This document shows, one piece after another, positions 50,459 through 59,692 of a DNA stretch of 64,000 bases (position 1 is its first letter; every line of letters begins with the position of its first letter). The stretch comes from an uncultured Saprospiraceae bacterium (GTDB taxonomy: Bacteria; Bacteroidota; Bacteroidia; Chitinophagales; Saprospiraceae). Location of the stretch: NCBI GenBank assembly GCA_937981555.1, contig CALJOK010000026.1, positions 1 through 64,000 on the forward strand. Direction: 5' to 3'. A program made the translations under genes and the position numbers. Below the pieces are notes generated by a model. The model was not told the DNA's origin and searched no databases. It saw only the letters and a list, made by a program, of their open reading frames with translations.

Positions 50459-52282
50459 ATGAAAAAATTAATTACCTTCCTCTTGGTTGGGGTATTTTGT
50501 TTATCCCTTCATGCTCAAAGCAACATTACCATTACATCTTCTTGCGACAACATAACTATTTGCAATACCTCAAATGATTGCAATAATTTCTTTGCGGAAC
50601 TGACGGCTTCTGCAACAACCGATTGTTCGACAGGAAGCGACTTAACCTTTAATTATCAGATTGATTTATTTGACGACGGCTCCAATGAGTTATCAGGAAT
50701 GGTAGCAACAGCTGGAGAAGATTTCCCATTAGGTACTCACCGAATTATTTTCACCATTTCAGATCAATGTAATACAAGTGAGACTTGTGATTATCTTTTG
50801 GAAGTAAAAGATTGCAATGCACCTACTCCTATTTGCATTTTTGGAATTGCGACTACGGTAATGCCTTCGACAGGTAACCTTACCATTTATGCAACTGATT
50901 TTGAGTCAGGGATGAGTTCTGATAACTGTACTGCTCTTGCTGATTTACATTTGTCATTTTCGCAAGACATTAATAATACATCTCTTATAGTTGAATGTGA
51001 TGATATTCCTTCAGATCAACTATATCCTATTACGTTATATGTTACAGATGCAGCTGGTAACTTTGATTTCTGTTCTACTTTTATAAGTATCCAAGATCCT
51101 AATGGAGCTTGTGGAACGATACCAACTACCGGTCAGGTCTCCTCTCTAAATGAAGAAGGATGTGATATTGAAGGAGTTGTATATGATATAGATGGAATAT
51201 ATTTTCAAAATGGCCCCTTCCTAATTTCTGGTTTAGATATAGGTAGTGTAGTTACACCAACTTTATCTGGTAACTACCTCAATGGTGTGACCACTTATGA
51301 TTTAGTACTCATTTCCAAACATATTATTAATGTTCAACAACTCGATCAACCTTGGCAATTATTGGCGGCTGATGCTAATCAAAATGGGGCAATCACTACT
51401 CTTGATATTGTATTATTGAGAGCCTTAATTCTTCAAAATATTACGCAACTGCCTAATGTAAATTCATGGCTTTTTTTACCGAGCTCTTTTGCTTATGATG
51501 GCATGATGACTGACTTTGAATTTCTAGGAGTAAAGGTAGGTGACGTCAATGGAACGTCCTCTGTTCCTAATTGTTTTCAAGCTCCAACAATTGATACTCG
51601 AACACTTGGAACATTAAACTTAACTGCTAAAAATAAAATTATTAAATCAGGTGAAACCTATACTATCAATACATTTCCTGACAATTATGAAAAAATAATT
51701 GGTGGTCAATTCACCATTGACTTTGATGCTTCTGCTTTGGATTTTAAAAATATCGAAGGTAATAATTCTATCGAACTGACTGATGAAAATTTTGGAAAAA
51801 CACAATCTGATGATGGTTTTATTTTATGTAGTTGGAATACTTCCGCTTCGCAAAATTTAAACACGGAAGAAGCATTTTATAACATTACATTTACGGCAAG
51901 GAAAGATGGAAAATTAAGCGATTATTTAACCATCAATTCTAAAAAAATTAACGCGGAAGTTTATGTGGAGAATGGAAATGAAATTGAGTTTTGGAATGCG
52001 GATTTAAGTTTTGAAAACGAAATATCTAACAATACATTTACAATTTCTCCAAATCCATTTTCTGAACAAACAACTTTTAATTTCTCCTTGGAAAAAGCAG
52101 GACAAGTTGAATTAGAGATTTTCGATACCAATGGACGTTTAGTTTTTTCCCAACAAGAAAATATGCCCGAGGGTGAAAACCAAATTGAAATTCAAAAATC
52201 AAACTTGCGCTCTAATGGAATTTATTTTTATAAAATAAAAACTAATAACAATGTAAACACAGGAAAAATAATCTCTCAATAA
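50459..52282 (+). CDS. Secreted dockerin/cohesin-like T9SS protein 1
   Basis: A 607-residue surface protein. A signal peptide (1-20) is followed by Cys-containing immunoglobulin-like/HYR-like modules (about 25-250), a dockerin-like duplicated calcium-loop region (about 275-362: YDLVLISKHIIN, ADANQNGAITTLDIVLLRALI and GVKVGDVNG), a cohesin-like beta-sandwich (about 380-520: IGGQFTIDFDASALDF; GFILCSWNTS; AFYNITFTARKDGKL) and a T9SS type A sorting domain (about 530-607, FTISPNPFSEQTTFNFSL). It is paralogous to the next gene. Scaffold or adhesion roles are plausible but unproven. Confidence 0.88.
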   Translation: MKKLITFLLVGVFCLSLHAQSNITITSSCDNITICNTSNDCNNFFAELTASATTDCSTGSDLTFNYQIDLFDDGSNELSGMVATAGEDFPLGTHRIIFTISDQCNTSETCDYLLEVKDCNAPTPICIFGIATTVMPSTGNLTIYATDFESGMSSDNCTALADLHLSFSQDINNTSLIVECDDIPSDQLYPITLYVTDAAGNFDFCSTFISIQDPNGACGTIPTTGQVSSLNEEGCDIEGVVYDIDGIYFQNGPFLISGLDIGSVVTPTLSGNYLNGVTTYDLVLISKHIINVQQLDQPWQLLAADANQNGAITTLDIVLLRALILQNITQLPNVNSWLFLPSSFAYDGMMTDFEFLGVKVGDVNGTSSVPNCFQAPTIDTRTLGTLNLTAKNKIIKSGETYTINTFPDNYEKIIGGQFTIDFDASALDFKNIEGNNSIELTDENFGKTQSDDGFILCSWNTSASQNLNTEEAFYNITFTARKDGKLSDYLTINSKKINAEVYVENGNEIEFWNADLSFENEISNNTFTISPNPFSEQTTFNFSLEKAGQVELEIFDTNGRLVFSQQENMPEGENQIEIQKSNLRSNGIYFYKIKTNNNVNTGKIISQ

Positions 52283-52289
52283 TTAATCT

Positions 52290-52324
52290 GTTCGAGGTGG
52301 ATTTAAAATAAATCCACCTCGAAC
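52290..52324. repeat. Hairpin between the two paralogues
   Basis: A perfect 15-bp stem GTTCGAGGTGGATTT / AAATCCACCTCGAAC with a 5-nt loop, starting 8 bp after the stop of the first paralogue and ending 15 bp before the start of the second. No T-run follows, so it may be an mRNA-processing or attenuation structure rather than a full terminator. Confidence 0.6.
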
Positions 52325-52338
52325 TAAACTAAAAAACC

Positions 52339-54207
52339 ATGAATAAATTTACCCTCCTATTCTTAATTTTTTTCACAACGGTACCGTTAGTACATTTACA
52401 AGCTCAAACTGGATTACAAATTACTTCGACTTGCCAAAACGATTCACTCTGTTTACCAATCAATGAGTGTGTGGCGATAGATCAAACTTTCTCTATTTCA
52501 GCGACTACCGATTGCTCGACGAATAATATTATTGAATATAATTTTTCTATAGATTGGAATGATGATGGAGTGATTGACTCATTGGGATCGGCTGCTAGTT
52601 TTACCGCTGATTTTCCAATTGGAATTCATCGAGTGAAATTTACGGCTTTTGATTTTTGTGGAGGAGAGGAGGATTGTGAATTTATTTTTGAGGTGATGGA
52701 TTGTGTGGCGCCGGTGATTGAATGTAGTTATGTGCTTGATACTTTCATTATGCCCGCAAGCGGTCAAATAGAACTTCTCCCAGAACAATTTATTTCTTCA
52801 ACAACTTTTGATAATTGTACTAGTTTTGAAAACTTGAATTTTTCTATTTCATATTCATCTAATCCCAACAGTAATGACACCTCAATTTTTATTGCATGTT
52901 ATGAAATACCTTGCGACGGAATTGTAGCTTTAACTATTTGGGTTGAAGATGAGTATGGTAATCAAGATTCTATTAATGTTGAAGCGCTTATTCTTGATCC
53001 AAATGGACCTTGTGGGTTTCCCATAATAAATTTTTCTGATGTATATTTTAATTTATGGAATGGTACACCATTGGAAAATTCAATTTTCAAGTTGAATAAT
53101 CTTTATTATTCGAATTCATTTATCAGTCCAAATCCTTGTAATGGGATTTATATTCTAGAGGGCGATACCATTTTCGCAGAGCATGGTGGCGATGATAATC
53201 CACTCAATGGAGTTACAACTTTCGATTTAGTTCTAATTTCCAAACATATTTTGGGTATTGATTTATTTTATTCACCTTATCAATCTATCGCTGCAGATGT
53301 AAATTCTTCGGGAACGATTACGGCTTTAGATTTGGCAACCATTCGGAGTTTAATTCTTCATATTTCTGATGAATTTCCAAATGGAAAATCGTGGGTTTAT
53401 GATCCTCCTTTTATTGTCATCGAGCAATATGAAGAGAGCTATGAATTCATAGGAATCAAACTCGGAGATGTCAACGGATCTGCCAATCCAAATGATTTTC
53501 AAAACAATCAAATCGATTCTCGAACTTTCGACGGCACCTTGAATTTATCGAGCAAAAATCAAACGTTTAAAACTGGCGAAATCATTACTCTCAATACGTT
53601 TGCGAATAATTTTGATAAAATAATTGGAGGTCAATTTACCATTGACTTCGATCCAACGGCCTTGGGATTCCAAAGCATCAGGGGCAATAGTTCTATTGAA
53701 TTTGGCGAGCAAAATTTTGGAAAAAATGATGTCGATAATGGTTTTATTTTATGCAGTTGGAATACTTCTGTTTCGCAAAACTTAAACGAGGAAGATGCTT
53801 TTTATAACATTACATTTACGGCAAGGAAGGATGGACAACTAAGCGATTATTTAACCATCAATTCTAAAAAAGTTAATGCGGAAGTTTATATGGAAGATGG
53901 GAATGAAATTGAATTTTGGAATGCGGAATTAAGTTTTGAGCATGAACCAACCCAAGATGGATTTTCTATTTCACCAAATCCATTTTCTAAAAAAACTACT
54001 TTTAATTTCTCCTTAGAAAATGCAGGACAAGTTGATTTAGAAATTTTCGACACTAACGGAAGGTTAGTTTTTTCCCAACAAAAAAATATGTCAGCGGGTG
54101 GAAACCAAATTGAAATCCAAAAAGCGAACTTGCCCACCAATGGAATTTATTTTTATAAAATCAATACTGGTTCTCAAATCCATTCCGGGAAACTCATTTT
54201 ATTGTAA
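52339..54207 (+). CDS. Secreted dockerin/cohesin-like T9SS protein 2
   Basis: A 622-residue paralogue of the gene before it, with the same order: signal peptide (1-22), Cys-containing Ig-like modules (about 27-270), dockerin-like repeats (about 289-378: FDLVLISKHILG, ADVNSSGTITALDLATIRSL, GIKLGDVNG), cohesin-like domain (about 395-535) and T9SS sorting domain (about 545-622, FSISPNPFSKKTTFNFSL). N-terminal modules are about half identical to the paralogue by eye, while the cohesin-like and sorting domains are nearly the same. A stem-loop terminator follows at 54234. Confidence 0.88.
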   Translation: MNKFTLLFLIFFTTVPLVHLQAQTGLQITSTCQNDSLCLPINECVAIDQTFSISATTDCSTNNIIEYNFSIDWNDDGVIDSLGSAASFTADFPIGIHRVKFTAFDFCGGEEDCEFIFEVMDCVAPVIECSYVLDTFIMPASGQIELLPEQFISSTTFDNCTSFENLNFSISYSSNPNSNDTSIFIACYEIPCDGIVALTIWVEDEYGNQDSINVEALILDPNGPCGFPIINFSDVYFNLWNGTPLENSIFKLNNLYYSNSFISPNPCNGIYILEGDTIFAEHGGDDNPLNGVTTFDLVLISKHILGIDLFYSPYQSIAADVNSSGTITALDLATIRSLILHISDEFPNGKSWVYDPPFIVIEQYEESYEFIGIKLGDVNGSANPNDFQNNQIDSRTFDGTLNLSSKNQTFKTGEIITLNTFANNFDKIIGGQFTIDFDPTALGFQSIRGNSSIEFGEQNFGKNDVDNGFILCSWNTSVSQNLNEEDAFYNITFTARKDGQLSDYLTINSKKVNAEVYMEDGNEIEFWNAELSFEHEPTQDGFSISPNPFSKKTTFNFSLENAGQVDLEIFDTNGRLVFSQQKNMSAGGNQIEIQKANLPTNGIYFYKINTGSQIHSGKLILL

Positions 54208-54233
54208 GTTCTATATGGGGAAAATATAATTTT

Positions 54234-54309
54234 AAAAAAAGTATCAATTTCAAAACTTCCTCGTCATAAAAAAGATGATTTTCAGTTTCTTTGAAATTGA
54301 TACTTTTTT
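54234..54309 (+). terminator. Long-loop intrinsic terminator
   Basis: A 14-bp arm GTATCAATTTCAAA (54241-54254) and its complement (54290-54303), preceded by A7 and followed by T6, with a 35-nt apical part. It ends the paralogue pair. Confidence 0.65.
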
Positions 54310-54313
54310 AATT

Positions 54314-54321
54314 TATTTTTG
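54314..54321 (+). promoter_or_regulatory. Predicted -7 promoter element of the DUF6580 gene
   Basis: TATTTTTG matches TAnnTTTG, 38 bp before the start at 54360, giving a leader of about 30 nt. Confidence 0.55.
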
Positions 54322-54359
54322 CACCTCAATTAGAATAACTTAATAGAAAAATAATAAAA

Positions 54360-54932
54360 ATGGAGAATAGTAAATTCAACCCACGATTCGGAATTATCGT
54401 TTTAATGATTGTAGCTGCTGCTGCAACACGATTTATGCCGCATCCACCTAACTTCACTCCTATTGGAGGAATGGCACTTTTTGGTGCAGCACATTTTGCA
54501 AAAAAATATTGGGCTTATTTGATTCCATTTTTAGCATTATGGATAAGTGACTTGGTTTTGAATAATGTGGTTTATGCAAGTCCTGAAGGATTTACATGGT
54601 TTACGGCATTTGGGATGTTTAACATGCTGGCTTTTGGAGTAATCGTTTTAATGGGATCGAATCTTTTGAAAAAAGTAAATTTGAAAAATGTGGTTGGAGC
54701 AAGTCTTTTAGGATCAATGATTTTCTTTTTGATCACTAACTTTGGTGCTTGGTTTTATGATCCATTTAATATGTATGCTGATAATTTCGCAGGTTTGACA
54801 ACTGCTATTGCTGCGGGATTACCATTATTTTGGAATACTTTGGCAGGTGATTTAGTTTATGTTGGAATTTTGTTTGGAGGATTTGAATTAGCGAAAAATG
54901 TATATCCAACTTTGGCTTTAAATAGAGCTTAA
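54360..54932 (+). CDS. DUF6580 family membrane protein (S-component-like)
   Basis: A 190-residue protein with five or six TM helices, beginning with PRFGIIVLMIVAAAATRFMPHPPNFTPIGGMALFGAAHF and continuing LIPFLALWISDLVLNN, typical of the DUF6580 family as I remember it. The helix number and the N-terminal NFTPIGG loop recall substrate-binding (S) components of ECF vitamin transporters, but no energising genes are adjacent. Function unknown. Terminator at 54964. Confidence 0.8.
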   Translation: MENSKFNPRFGIIVLMIVAAAATRFMPHPPNFTPIGGMALFGAAHFAKKYWAYLIPFLALWISDLVLNNVVYASPEGFTWFTAFGMFNMLAFGVIVLMGSNLLKKVNLKNVVGASLLGSMIFFLITNFGAWFYDPFNMYADNFAGLTTAIAAGLPLFWNTLAGDLVYVGILFGGFELAKNVYPTLALNRA

Positions 54933-54963
54933 TTTTATTAACCGTAGCGTTATTAAAATAAGA

Positions 54964-54999
54964 AGAGGGCAATTGACTTTGAGTTGATTGCCCTTTTTT
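54964..54999 (+). terminator. Intrinsic terminator
   Basis: A stem GGGCAAT / ATTGCCC extended by wobble pairs, then T6, about 33 bp after the DUF6580 stop codon. Confidence 0.7.
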
Positions 55000-55045
55000 G
55001 ATGTTTACTATACTGGTGACTGGATTTCGAGTCAGCATTTACCAA

Positions 55046-55074
55046 CAATAGACTAACCGGAAGCCAGTCTATTG
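55046..55074. repeat. Short inverted repeat
   Basis: CAATAGACT (55046-55054) and AGTCTATTG (55066-55074), perfect 9-bp arms, between the DUF6580 and dnaA terminators. No poly-T, so probably not a terminator; function unknown. Confidence 0.5.
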
Positions 55075-55084
55075 TATAGAATTA

Positions 55085-55122
55085 AAAAAGGTGAAATAAT
55101 CTTCCGATCATTTCACCTTTTT
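55085..55122. terminator. Intrinsic terminator of dnaA
   Basis: A 13-bp stem AAAAAGGTGAAAT / ATTTCACCTTTTT with a 12-nt loop; on the minus strand, A/T runs provide the U-tract. It lies 49 bp after the dnaA stop codon. Confidence 0.8.
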
Positions 55123-55170
55123 AATTTCTTATTTTGGTTGTGTTTCTTCTAGTGTAGCGTGTGTCTGTAT

Positions 55171-56589
55171 TTATTTTTCATTCAAACTCAATCTGATTTT
55201 TTTCTCCAAATCAGCTACAGTATCTTTAAAGATCATGTCAGTATCCAACAAGTCTTGAACTGCTTTGCAAGAATAAATAACAGTACTATGATCTCGTCCT
55301 CCAAAATTCTCCCCAATCGCTTTCAACGACTTGTTAGTCAAATTTTTCGCTAAGTACATACTCAATTGTCGAGCAATAACAATAGAACGTTTTCTAGTTT
55401 TACCTGCCAATTTTGCAACAGGAACACTAAAGTGATCCGCAACTAAATTTTGAATAAAATCAACTGTGATTTCTTTTGACATTTGCGAAACGAAGTTCTT
55501 AATTACGTCTTTCGCTAATTCAACATCAATCTCTCTTCTATTTAAAGAAGACTGAGCTACTAATGAAATCAAAACACCTTCTAATTCACGGATGTTATTC
55601 TTGATATTATAACAAATAAACTCCGTTACATTCTGTGGAAGGTCAACTCCTTCTTTGTTCATCTTGGCTTCCAAGATTGCCATACGAGTTTCCAAATCAG
55701 GTGCTGCTAAATCAGCTGAAAGTCCCCACTTAAATCTAGAGATTAAGCGGTCTTCCATTCCATTCAAATCTTTAGGAGGTCGATCTGAAGTCAAAATGAT
55801 TTGTTTTCCGTTTTGGTGCAATTGATTGAAAATGTGGAAAAAGATTTCTTGCGTCTTCTTTTTGTTTTCCAAAAATTGAATATCATCTACAATCAATACA
55901 TCCACCAATTGGTAAAAATTCACGAAGTCATTGACTGCGTTGTTTTTAATAGATTGGATAATTTGATTTGTAAACTTATCAGAAGGTACATATAGTACTC
56001 TCTTCTCAGGCATTTTTTCCAAAACCTCATTCCCAATAGCTTGCGCTAAGTGAGTTTTTCCTAATCCAACATCTCCGAAGATTACTAAAGGATTAAAAGC
56101 CGTTCCTCCTGGTTTTTTTGCAATAGCAATACCTGCGGATCTAGCTAGACGATTACAGTCTCCTTCGATGAAGTTAGTAAAAAGGTAATTTGGATTGACC
56201 TGAGAGTCAATTTTCATTTTCTTAATTCCCGGAATGACAAATGGATTTTTGATATTCCCTGTATCAACGGAACCAGGCCCGTTATTTTCGGCTTTATTAG
56301 CCATGTGATGTTGAGGTGCATTTTGTCTTGCATTACTCGACATCAAAATCTGGTATTCAAGACGCCCTTTATCACCCAACTCTTGCCGGATGGTCATCTT
56401 GAGAAGTGTTACGTAATGTTCCTCCAGCCATTCGTAAAAAAACTTGTTCGGCACCTGAATCGTCAAAGACGAATCATCAAGGCTTACGGCCCTGATAGGT
56501 TCAAACCAAGTTTTGAAACTTTGCGGATTCACATTTTTTCGAATTGTACGGAGACAGTTGTCCCATACTGAAGTACAGTCTTTTACCAT
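55171..56589 (-). CDS. dnaA: Chromosomal replication initiator DnaA
   Basis: A 472-residue protein with all four domains: domain I (about 1-85, CTSVWDNCLRTIRKNVNPQS), a linker (85-130), the AAA+ domain III with Walker A GDVGLGKTHL (about 174-183), Walker B VLIVDDIQFL and sensor I ILTSDRPPKDL, and the DNA-binding domain IV with the DnaA signature GGRDHSTVIYS (about 430-440). It unwinds the origin. Neither dnaN nor recF follows, as in many Bacteroidota; about 470 bp of noncoding sequence precede it. Confidence 0.97.
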   Translation of the reverse strand: MVKDCTSVWDNCLRTIRKNVNPQSFKTWFEPIRAVSLDDSSLTIQVPNKFFYEWLEEHYVTLLKMTIRQELGDKGRLEYQILMSSNARQNAPQHHMANKAENNGPGSVDTGNIKNPFVIPGIKKMKIDSQVNPNYLFTNFIEGDCNRLARSAGIAIAKKPGGTAFNPLVIFGDVGLGKTHLAQAIGNEVLEKMPEKRVLYVPSDKFTNQIIQSIKNNAVNDFVNFYQLVDVLIVDDIQFLENKKKTQEIFFHIFNQLHQNGKQIILTSDRPPKDLNGMEDRLISRFKWGLSADLAAPDLETRMAILEAKMNKEGVDLPQNVTEFICYNIKNNIRELEGVLISLVAQSSLNRREIDVELAKDVIKNFVSQMSKEITVDFIQNLVADHFSVPVAKLAGKTRKRSIVIARQLSMYLAKNLTNKSLKAIGENFGGRDHSTVIYSCKAVQDLLDTDMIFKDTVADLEKKIRLSLNEK

Positions 56590-57060
56590 TCTTTACAGTT
56601 CAGATAATAGGCTCAAAGCCTGATTAAGAAATATAACCAGTTGTGAGTGTAGAGTCTCTTTTAAGTATCAGTAAAATAGCAGCGTGAAAGGAAATGTTAT
56701 AAAAACATTTTGTTCTGCCAATTTTGTTTTCTCAAAGTTCCCTCGCAGTAAATTTGCTCTCTAATTGCGCGGGAGTACAAAGAAAAAAAAATTAATTAGA
56801 AAGAAAAAAATAACAATACTATTTCTAAAAATATTTTTTTTTCGTATTTAAAAAATTCACCATAAGTGTTATCAAGTAAATGATAAAGCTATTGGTTTAA
56901 TTATTTTGTGTATTTTTTTTTGGTTTTTTTAGCCACGGAGTCCCCCTTACGGGACGGCAAAAATATGTAAAAAAAATCAAATAAGTAAAATTTAATTATG
57001 TCTTATTTAATTAAAATTGAAATTAGATAAAATCTAATATATAACTCCCTCACTTAAGCT
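56590..57060. other. Noncoding region upstream of dnaA
   Basis: AT-rich DNA with no ORF. It holds an imperfect stem-loop TCCCTCGCA / TGCGCGGGA (about 56740-56775) and a GTCCC / GGGAC hairpin within GGAGTCCCCCTTACGGGAC (about 56937-56955), typical of short repeats in Bacteroidota. Canonical DnaA boxes (TTATCCACA or one-base variants) were not seen on either strand. The dnaA promoter should be here, but no TAnnTTTG was found. Confidence 0.5.
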
Positions 57061-57972
57061 CTAATTCTTGATGGTGATGTTCTTACAAGTCGTACATTTA
57101 TTTTTAAAATTCTTTTCAAAATAAATATCTAGTCTTCCTAGAACGACTCCACCGAATCCAACTTGATTTATAAACACTTTTTCTCCTTTTTTATTTTCCA
57201 ATTCTTCAGGTGTATCCATAAATGTATGAGTATGACCTCCAAGAATCAAATCAATATTTTCAGACTCCCTTGCCAAGACTTGATCGGAAACTCGATTAGA
57301 AGAATATTTATATCCTAAATGTGACAGACAAATTACGTAATCACATTTTTCATCCTCCTTTAAAATGTTCGCATACTTGTTCGCCATTTTTAGGGGATCT
57401 TGATATTGAGTATTCCCGTAAAGTTTACCAGGCACTAACCCATTTAATTCTATACCTAGACCAAACACACCTATTCTGATATTTTCTTTTTGGAAAATTT
57501 TATATGGCTTAAATTGTCCTTCCAAAGGTGTATCTGAAAAATCATAATTAGCCGTCAAAAATGGGAAATTTGCATGAGGCAATTGTTTGAGTAAACCATC
57601 CATCCCTCCATCAAAATCATGGTTCCCCATCGTTGTTGCATCGTACTTCATTTTTGACATTAATTTGAATTCCAATTCACCTCCAAAATAATTAAAATAA
57701 GGTGTCCCTTGGAAGATGTCTCCTGAGTCTAAAAGCAACACATGACGTTCCTTTTTCCTAATGTTTTCAAGGAGTGTAGCACGTCTTGCTGCGCCTCCCA
57801 AGCCTTTCAATCTTCCACCTTCAAAGGGTTCAATTCGACTATGTTGATCATTGGTATGTAGGATGGTCAACTTCAATATTTCAGGTTCGTTGAAGGCAGC
57901 CATAGGAAAACTCCCTGCTGCTAAAAAGACTGAACCTGTCATCGCTTTTTTTATAAATGATCTTCTTATCAT
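57061..57972 (-). CDS. 5'-nucleotidase metallophosphatase domain protein
   Basis: A 303-residue protein with a twin-Arg-like signal (MIRRSFIKKAMTGSVFLAAG). It has the calcineurin-like metallophosphatase motifs of the UshA/CpdB family: LTILHTNDQHSRIEP, LLLDSGDIFQGTP, MGNHDFDGG, LSHLGY and GGHTHTF, the five metal-ligand sets. The C-terminal substrate domain of UshA is absent; it is encoded separately by the gene just upstream (58066). Together they should hydrolyse 5'-nucleotides in the periplasm. Expressed in one operon (93 bp gap). Confidence 0.92.
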   Translation of the reverse strand: MIRRSFIKKAMTGSVFLAAGSFPMAAFNEPEILKLTILHTNDQHSRIEPFEGGRLKGLGGAARRATLLENIRKKERHVLLLDSGDIFQGTPYFNYFGGELEFKLMSKMKYDATTMGNHDFDGGMDGLLKQLPHANFPFLTANYDFSDTPLEGQFKPYKIFQKENIRIGVFGLGIELNGLVPGKLYGNTQYQDPLKMANKYANILKEDEKCDYVICLSHLGYKYSSNRVSDQVLARESENIDLILGGHTHTFMDTPEELENKKGEKVFINQVGFGGVVLGRLDIYFEKNFKNKCTTCKNITIKN

Positions 57973-58065
57973 AATTAATTTTTGAATGGTTAATTTTGTT
58001 CCGAAAACTCTCAGAAAGAATAATCAAAAAGAAGTACGCATACATATATATGTTTGAAAAAAAAA

Positions 58066-58815
58066 TTACTCAATCACCTCTACCCTTCCTTCAATATTTG
58101 CATCTATCTTTTTTCCTTGTTCATTTAATTCTATCACATGCTCCATAATTGCATCTCGAAAAAGTTTCCCTAACAGTTCTTGCTTTTTATCCTCAAAAAA
58201 GAAACACTTATCCCCTCCGTTTGCAACAAAGTCCGACAAAGCAATTTTATACATTTTATTTTTATCAATTGGTTTTCCATTAATTTGAATATCAATTGGT
58301 TTTCCATTTTTTATTTTATACCCTACTTGATGACTGATTGGCCAACCTCCATATTCTGCCATTCGGTCAAATAGTTTCCCAACAGTTTCTGCATCTACAT
58401 TGAGTACGACCAAGGCATTTTCAAAAGGCATCAATTCAAAAATATTGGACTTCGTAATTGATCCTGCAGGGAGGGATTGGATGCGTAACCCTCCATAATT
58501 TACGATAGCAAAGTCAATGGATTTTCCATAATAATCTTCACACTTTTCATGAATCAAATCTGCGGTCCAATTACCTAAAGTTGATTCAGGTCTTGCCTTC
58601 ATCAACTCTTTTTCGCAAGCGCCAATGACTTGATTCATTTCCTTTTCCATTTCCTTTTTATAAGGAGAAATTAGTGTTTCAATTTCTTGAGAAGATTCGA
58701 TCTTGGCGGCGTCTTCAATCTTCACAGAGGAAAGTTGAGGAGCAGAGACATGCATTATCTTAGTGCAGGAGGAAAGAAAAATCAAGATGAAAAGAAATAG
58801 AATAGACTTGTTCAT
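58066..58815 (-). CDS. Lipoprotein with 5'-nucleotidase C-terminal domain
   Basis: A 249-residue protein with a lipobox (LSSCT, C17). From about residue 85 it matches the 5'-nucleotidase C-terminal (5_nucleotid_C) domain: ESTLGNWTADLIHEKC, DFAIVNYGGLRIQSLPAGSITKSNIFELMPFENALVVL with the FxxxN substrate motif, and YKIALSDFVANGGDKCFFF with the GGD loop. The catalytic metallophosphatase domain is encoded by the next gene. The two genes thus divide UshA-like activity with the lipid-anchored substrate domain first. Confidence 0.9.
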   Translation of the reverse strand: MNKSILFLFILIFLSSCTKIMHVSAPQLSSVKIEDAAKIESSQEIETLISPYKKEMEKEMNQVIGACEKELMKARPESTLGNWTADLIHEKCEDYYGKSIDFAIVNYGGLRIQSLPAGSITKSNIFELMPFENALVVLNVDAETVGKLFDRMAEYGGWPISHQVGYKIKNGKPIDIQINGKPIDKNKMYKIALSDFVANGGDKCFFFEDKKQELLGKLFRDAIMEHVIELNEQGKKIDANIEGRVEVIE

Positions 58816-58920
58816 TTTTACTTTTTTTGGAAAAAAGAAATTCGAATTCGATATAAAGTAAAAATAGTTTTTAATTCTAAGAATTTTAGAATATTAAAGA
58901 ATTGTATCTTTTTTTATAAA

Positions 58921-58957
58921 AAAACCGTGACACGATTCGAATCGTATCACGGTTTTT
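58921..58957. terminator. Bidirectional intrinsic terminator
   Basis: An inverted repeat AAAACCGTGA-C-ACGATTCG / CGAATCGT-A-TCACGGTTTT with one internal mismatch and flanking A/T runs. It sits 24 bp downstream of the 58981 gene on the minus strand. Confidence 0.8.
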
Positions 58958-58980
58958 CTGTTACAAAAAGCATTAATGTA

Positions 58981-59505
58981 TTATTGTAATATTAAACTAG
59001 CCTCTTTTTTTACTGCTTCCAAAGCTTTATGCAAAGGCAATACATCTTTTGTGTTTAAAAAATCAAAAAGTGCTTGTGCAAAAACTTTCGAGTCAGCATC
59101 AGGATCAATAGATTGATACACATGGTTGATAGTATTTTGCACATCATCTCTTGCAATTTTAATAATTTTCCAAAGATTATCTGAAACATAGACTTGTTGT
59201 GTAATATTATGTTCAAATTCTTGTTGGATGGCAATCATCAAAGCCATTCTTAATTGTGCTGCATTTGTTCCATCTGCTCTTACTCTCAAAATTAATGCAG
59301 GGATTGAAATACGTTCGCAAAACATAGAAAGACGTTCGTAAGCTCCAATTTTGATCGGAAGTGTTGTGCTCGTTTGTTTAAATTGCAACTCCAACATGGC
59401 ACGTTTATGTTCACTTTCAAAGTATTCACGTAACATAAAGTATACAACTGCTACCACCGCAAATGATGGTAAAGTCAATTTTAATATTTCTAGGAAAACT
59501 TCCAT
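58981..59505 (-). CDS. Membrane-anchored conserved hypothetical protein
   Basis: A 174-residue protein with one TM segment near the N-terminus (about 9-27) and a soluble helical domain. The sequence after the TM (MLELQFKQTSTTLPIKIGAYERLSMFCERIS, then EFEHNITQQVYVSDNLW) resembles a family of Bacteroidota proteins that PGAP, as I remember, lists as DUF7935. Its function is unknown. A -7 element lies at 59539, and the gene is divergent from the A-type Fe-S carrier. Confidence 0.7.
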   Translation of the reverse strand: MEVFLEILKLTLPSFAVVAVVYFMLREYFESEHKRAMLELQFKQTSTTLPIKIGAYERLSMFCERISIPALILRVRADGTNAAQLRMALMIAIQQEFEHNITQQVYVSDNLWKIIKIARDDVQNTINHVYQSIDPDADSKVFAQALFDFLNTKDVLPLHKALEAVKKEASLILQ

Positions 59506-59538
59506 TCAAGTTATTTTTTTTAATTCTAAAAATTTGGG

Positions 59539-59546
59539 CAAAAATA
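59539..59546 (-). promoter_or_regulatory. Predicted -7 promoter element of the 58981 gene
   Basis: On the minus strand TATTTTTG, matching TAnnTTTG, 33 bp before the start at 59505. Confidence 0.5.
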
Positions 59547-59692
59547 CTCGGTTCATTTGCCATTACAAAACCTTGGAAGGTTTTTCTGATTGGTTTTATA
59601 TTAATGTGGCTTTATTCGAAAGCCACAACTTTTTCAAACATTCCTTGTTTTTAATTTTTCTAAATAATAAACCATTTTAATCTAGAAAACGT

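Noticed and set aside
56590-57060. Possible replication origin upstream of dnaA
   Set aside because: No cluster of DnaA boxes or an AT-rich unwinding repeat was seen, and dnaN is not adjacent; AT-richness alone is normal for gaps in this genome.
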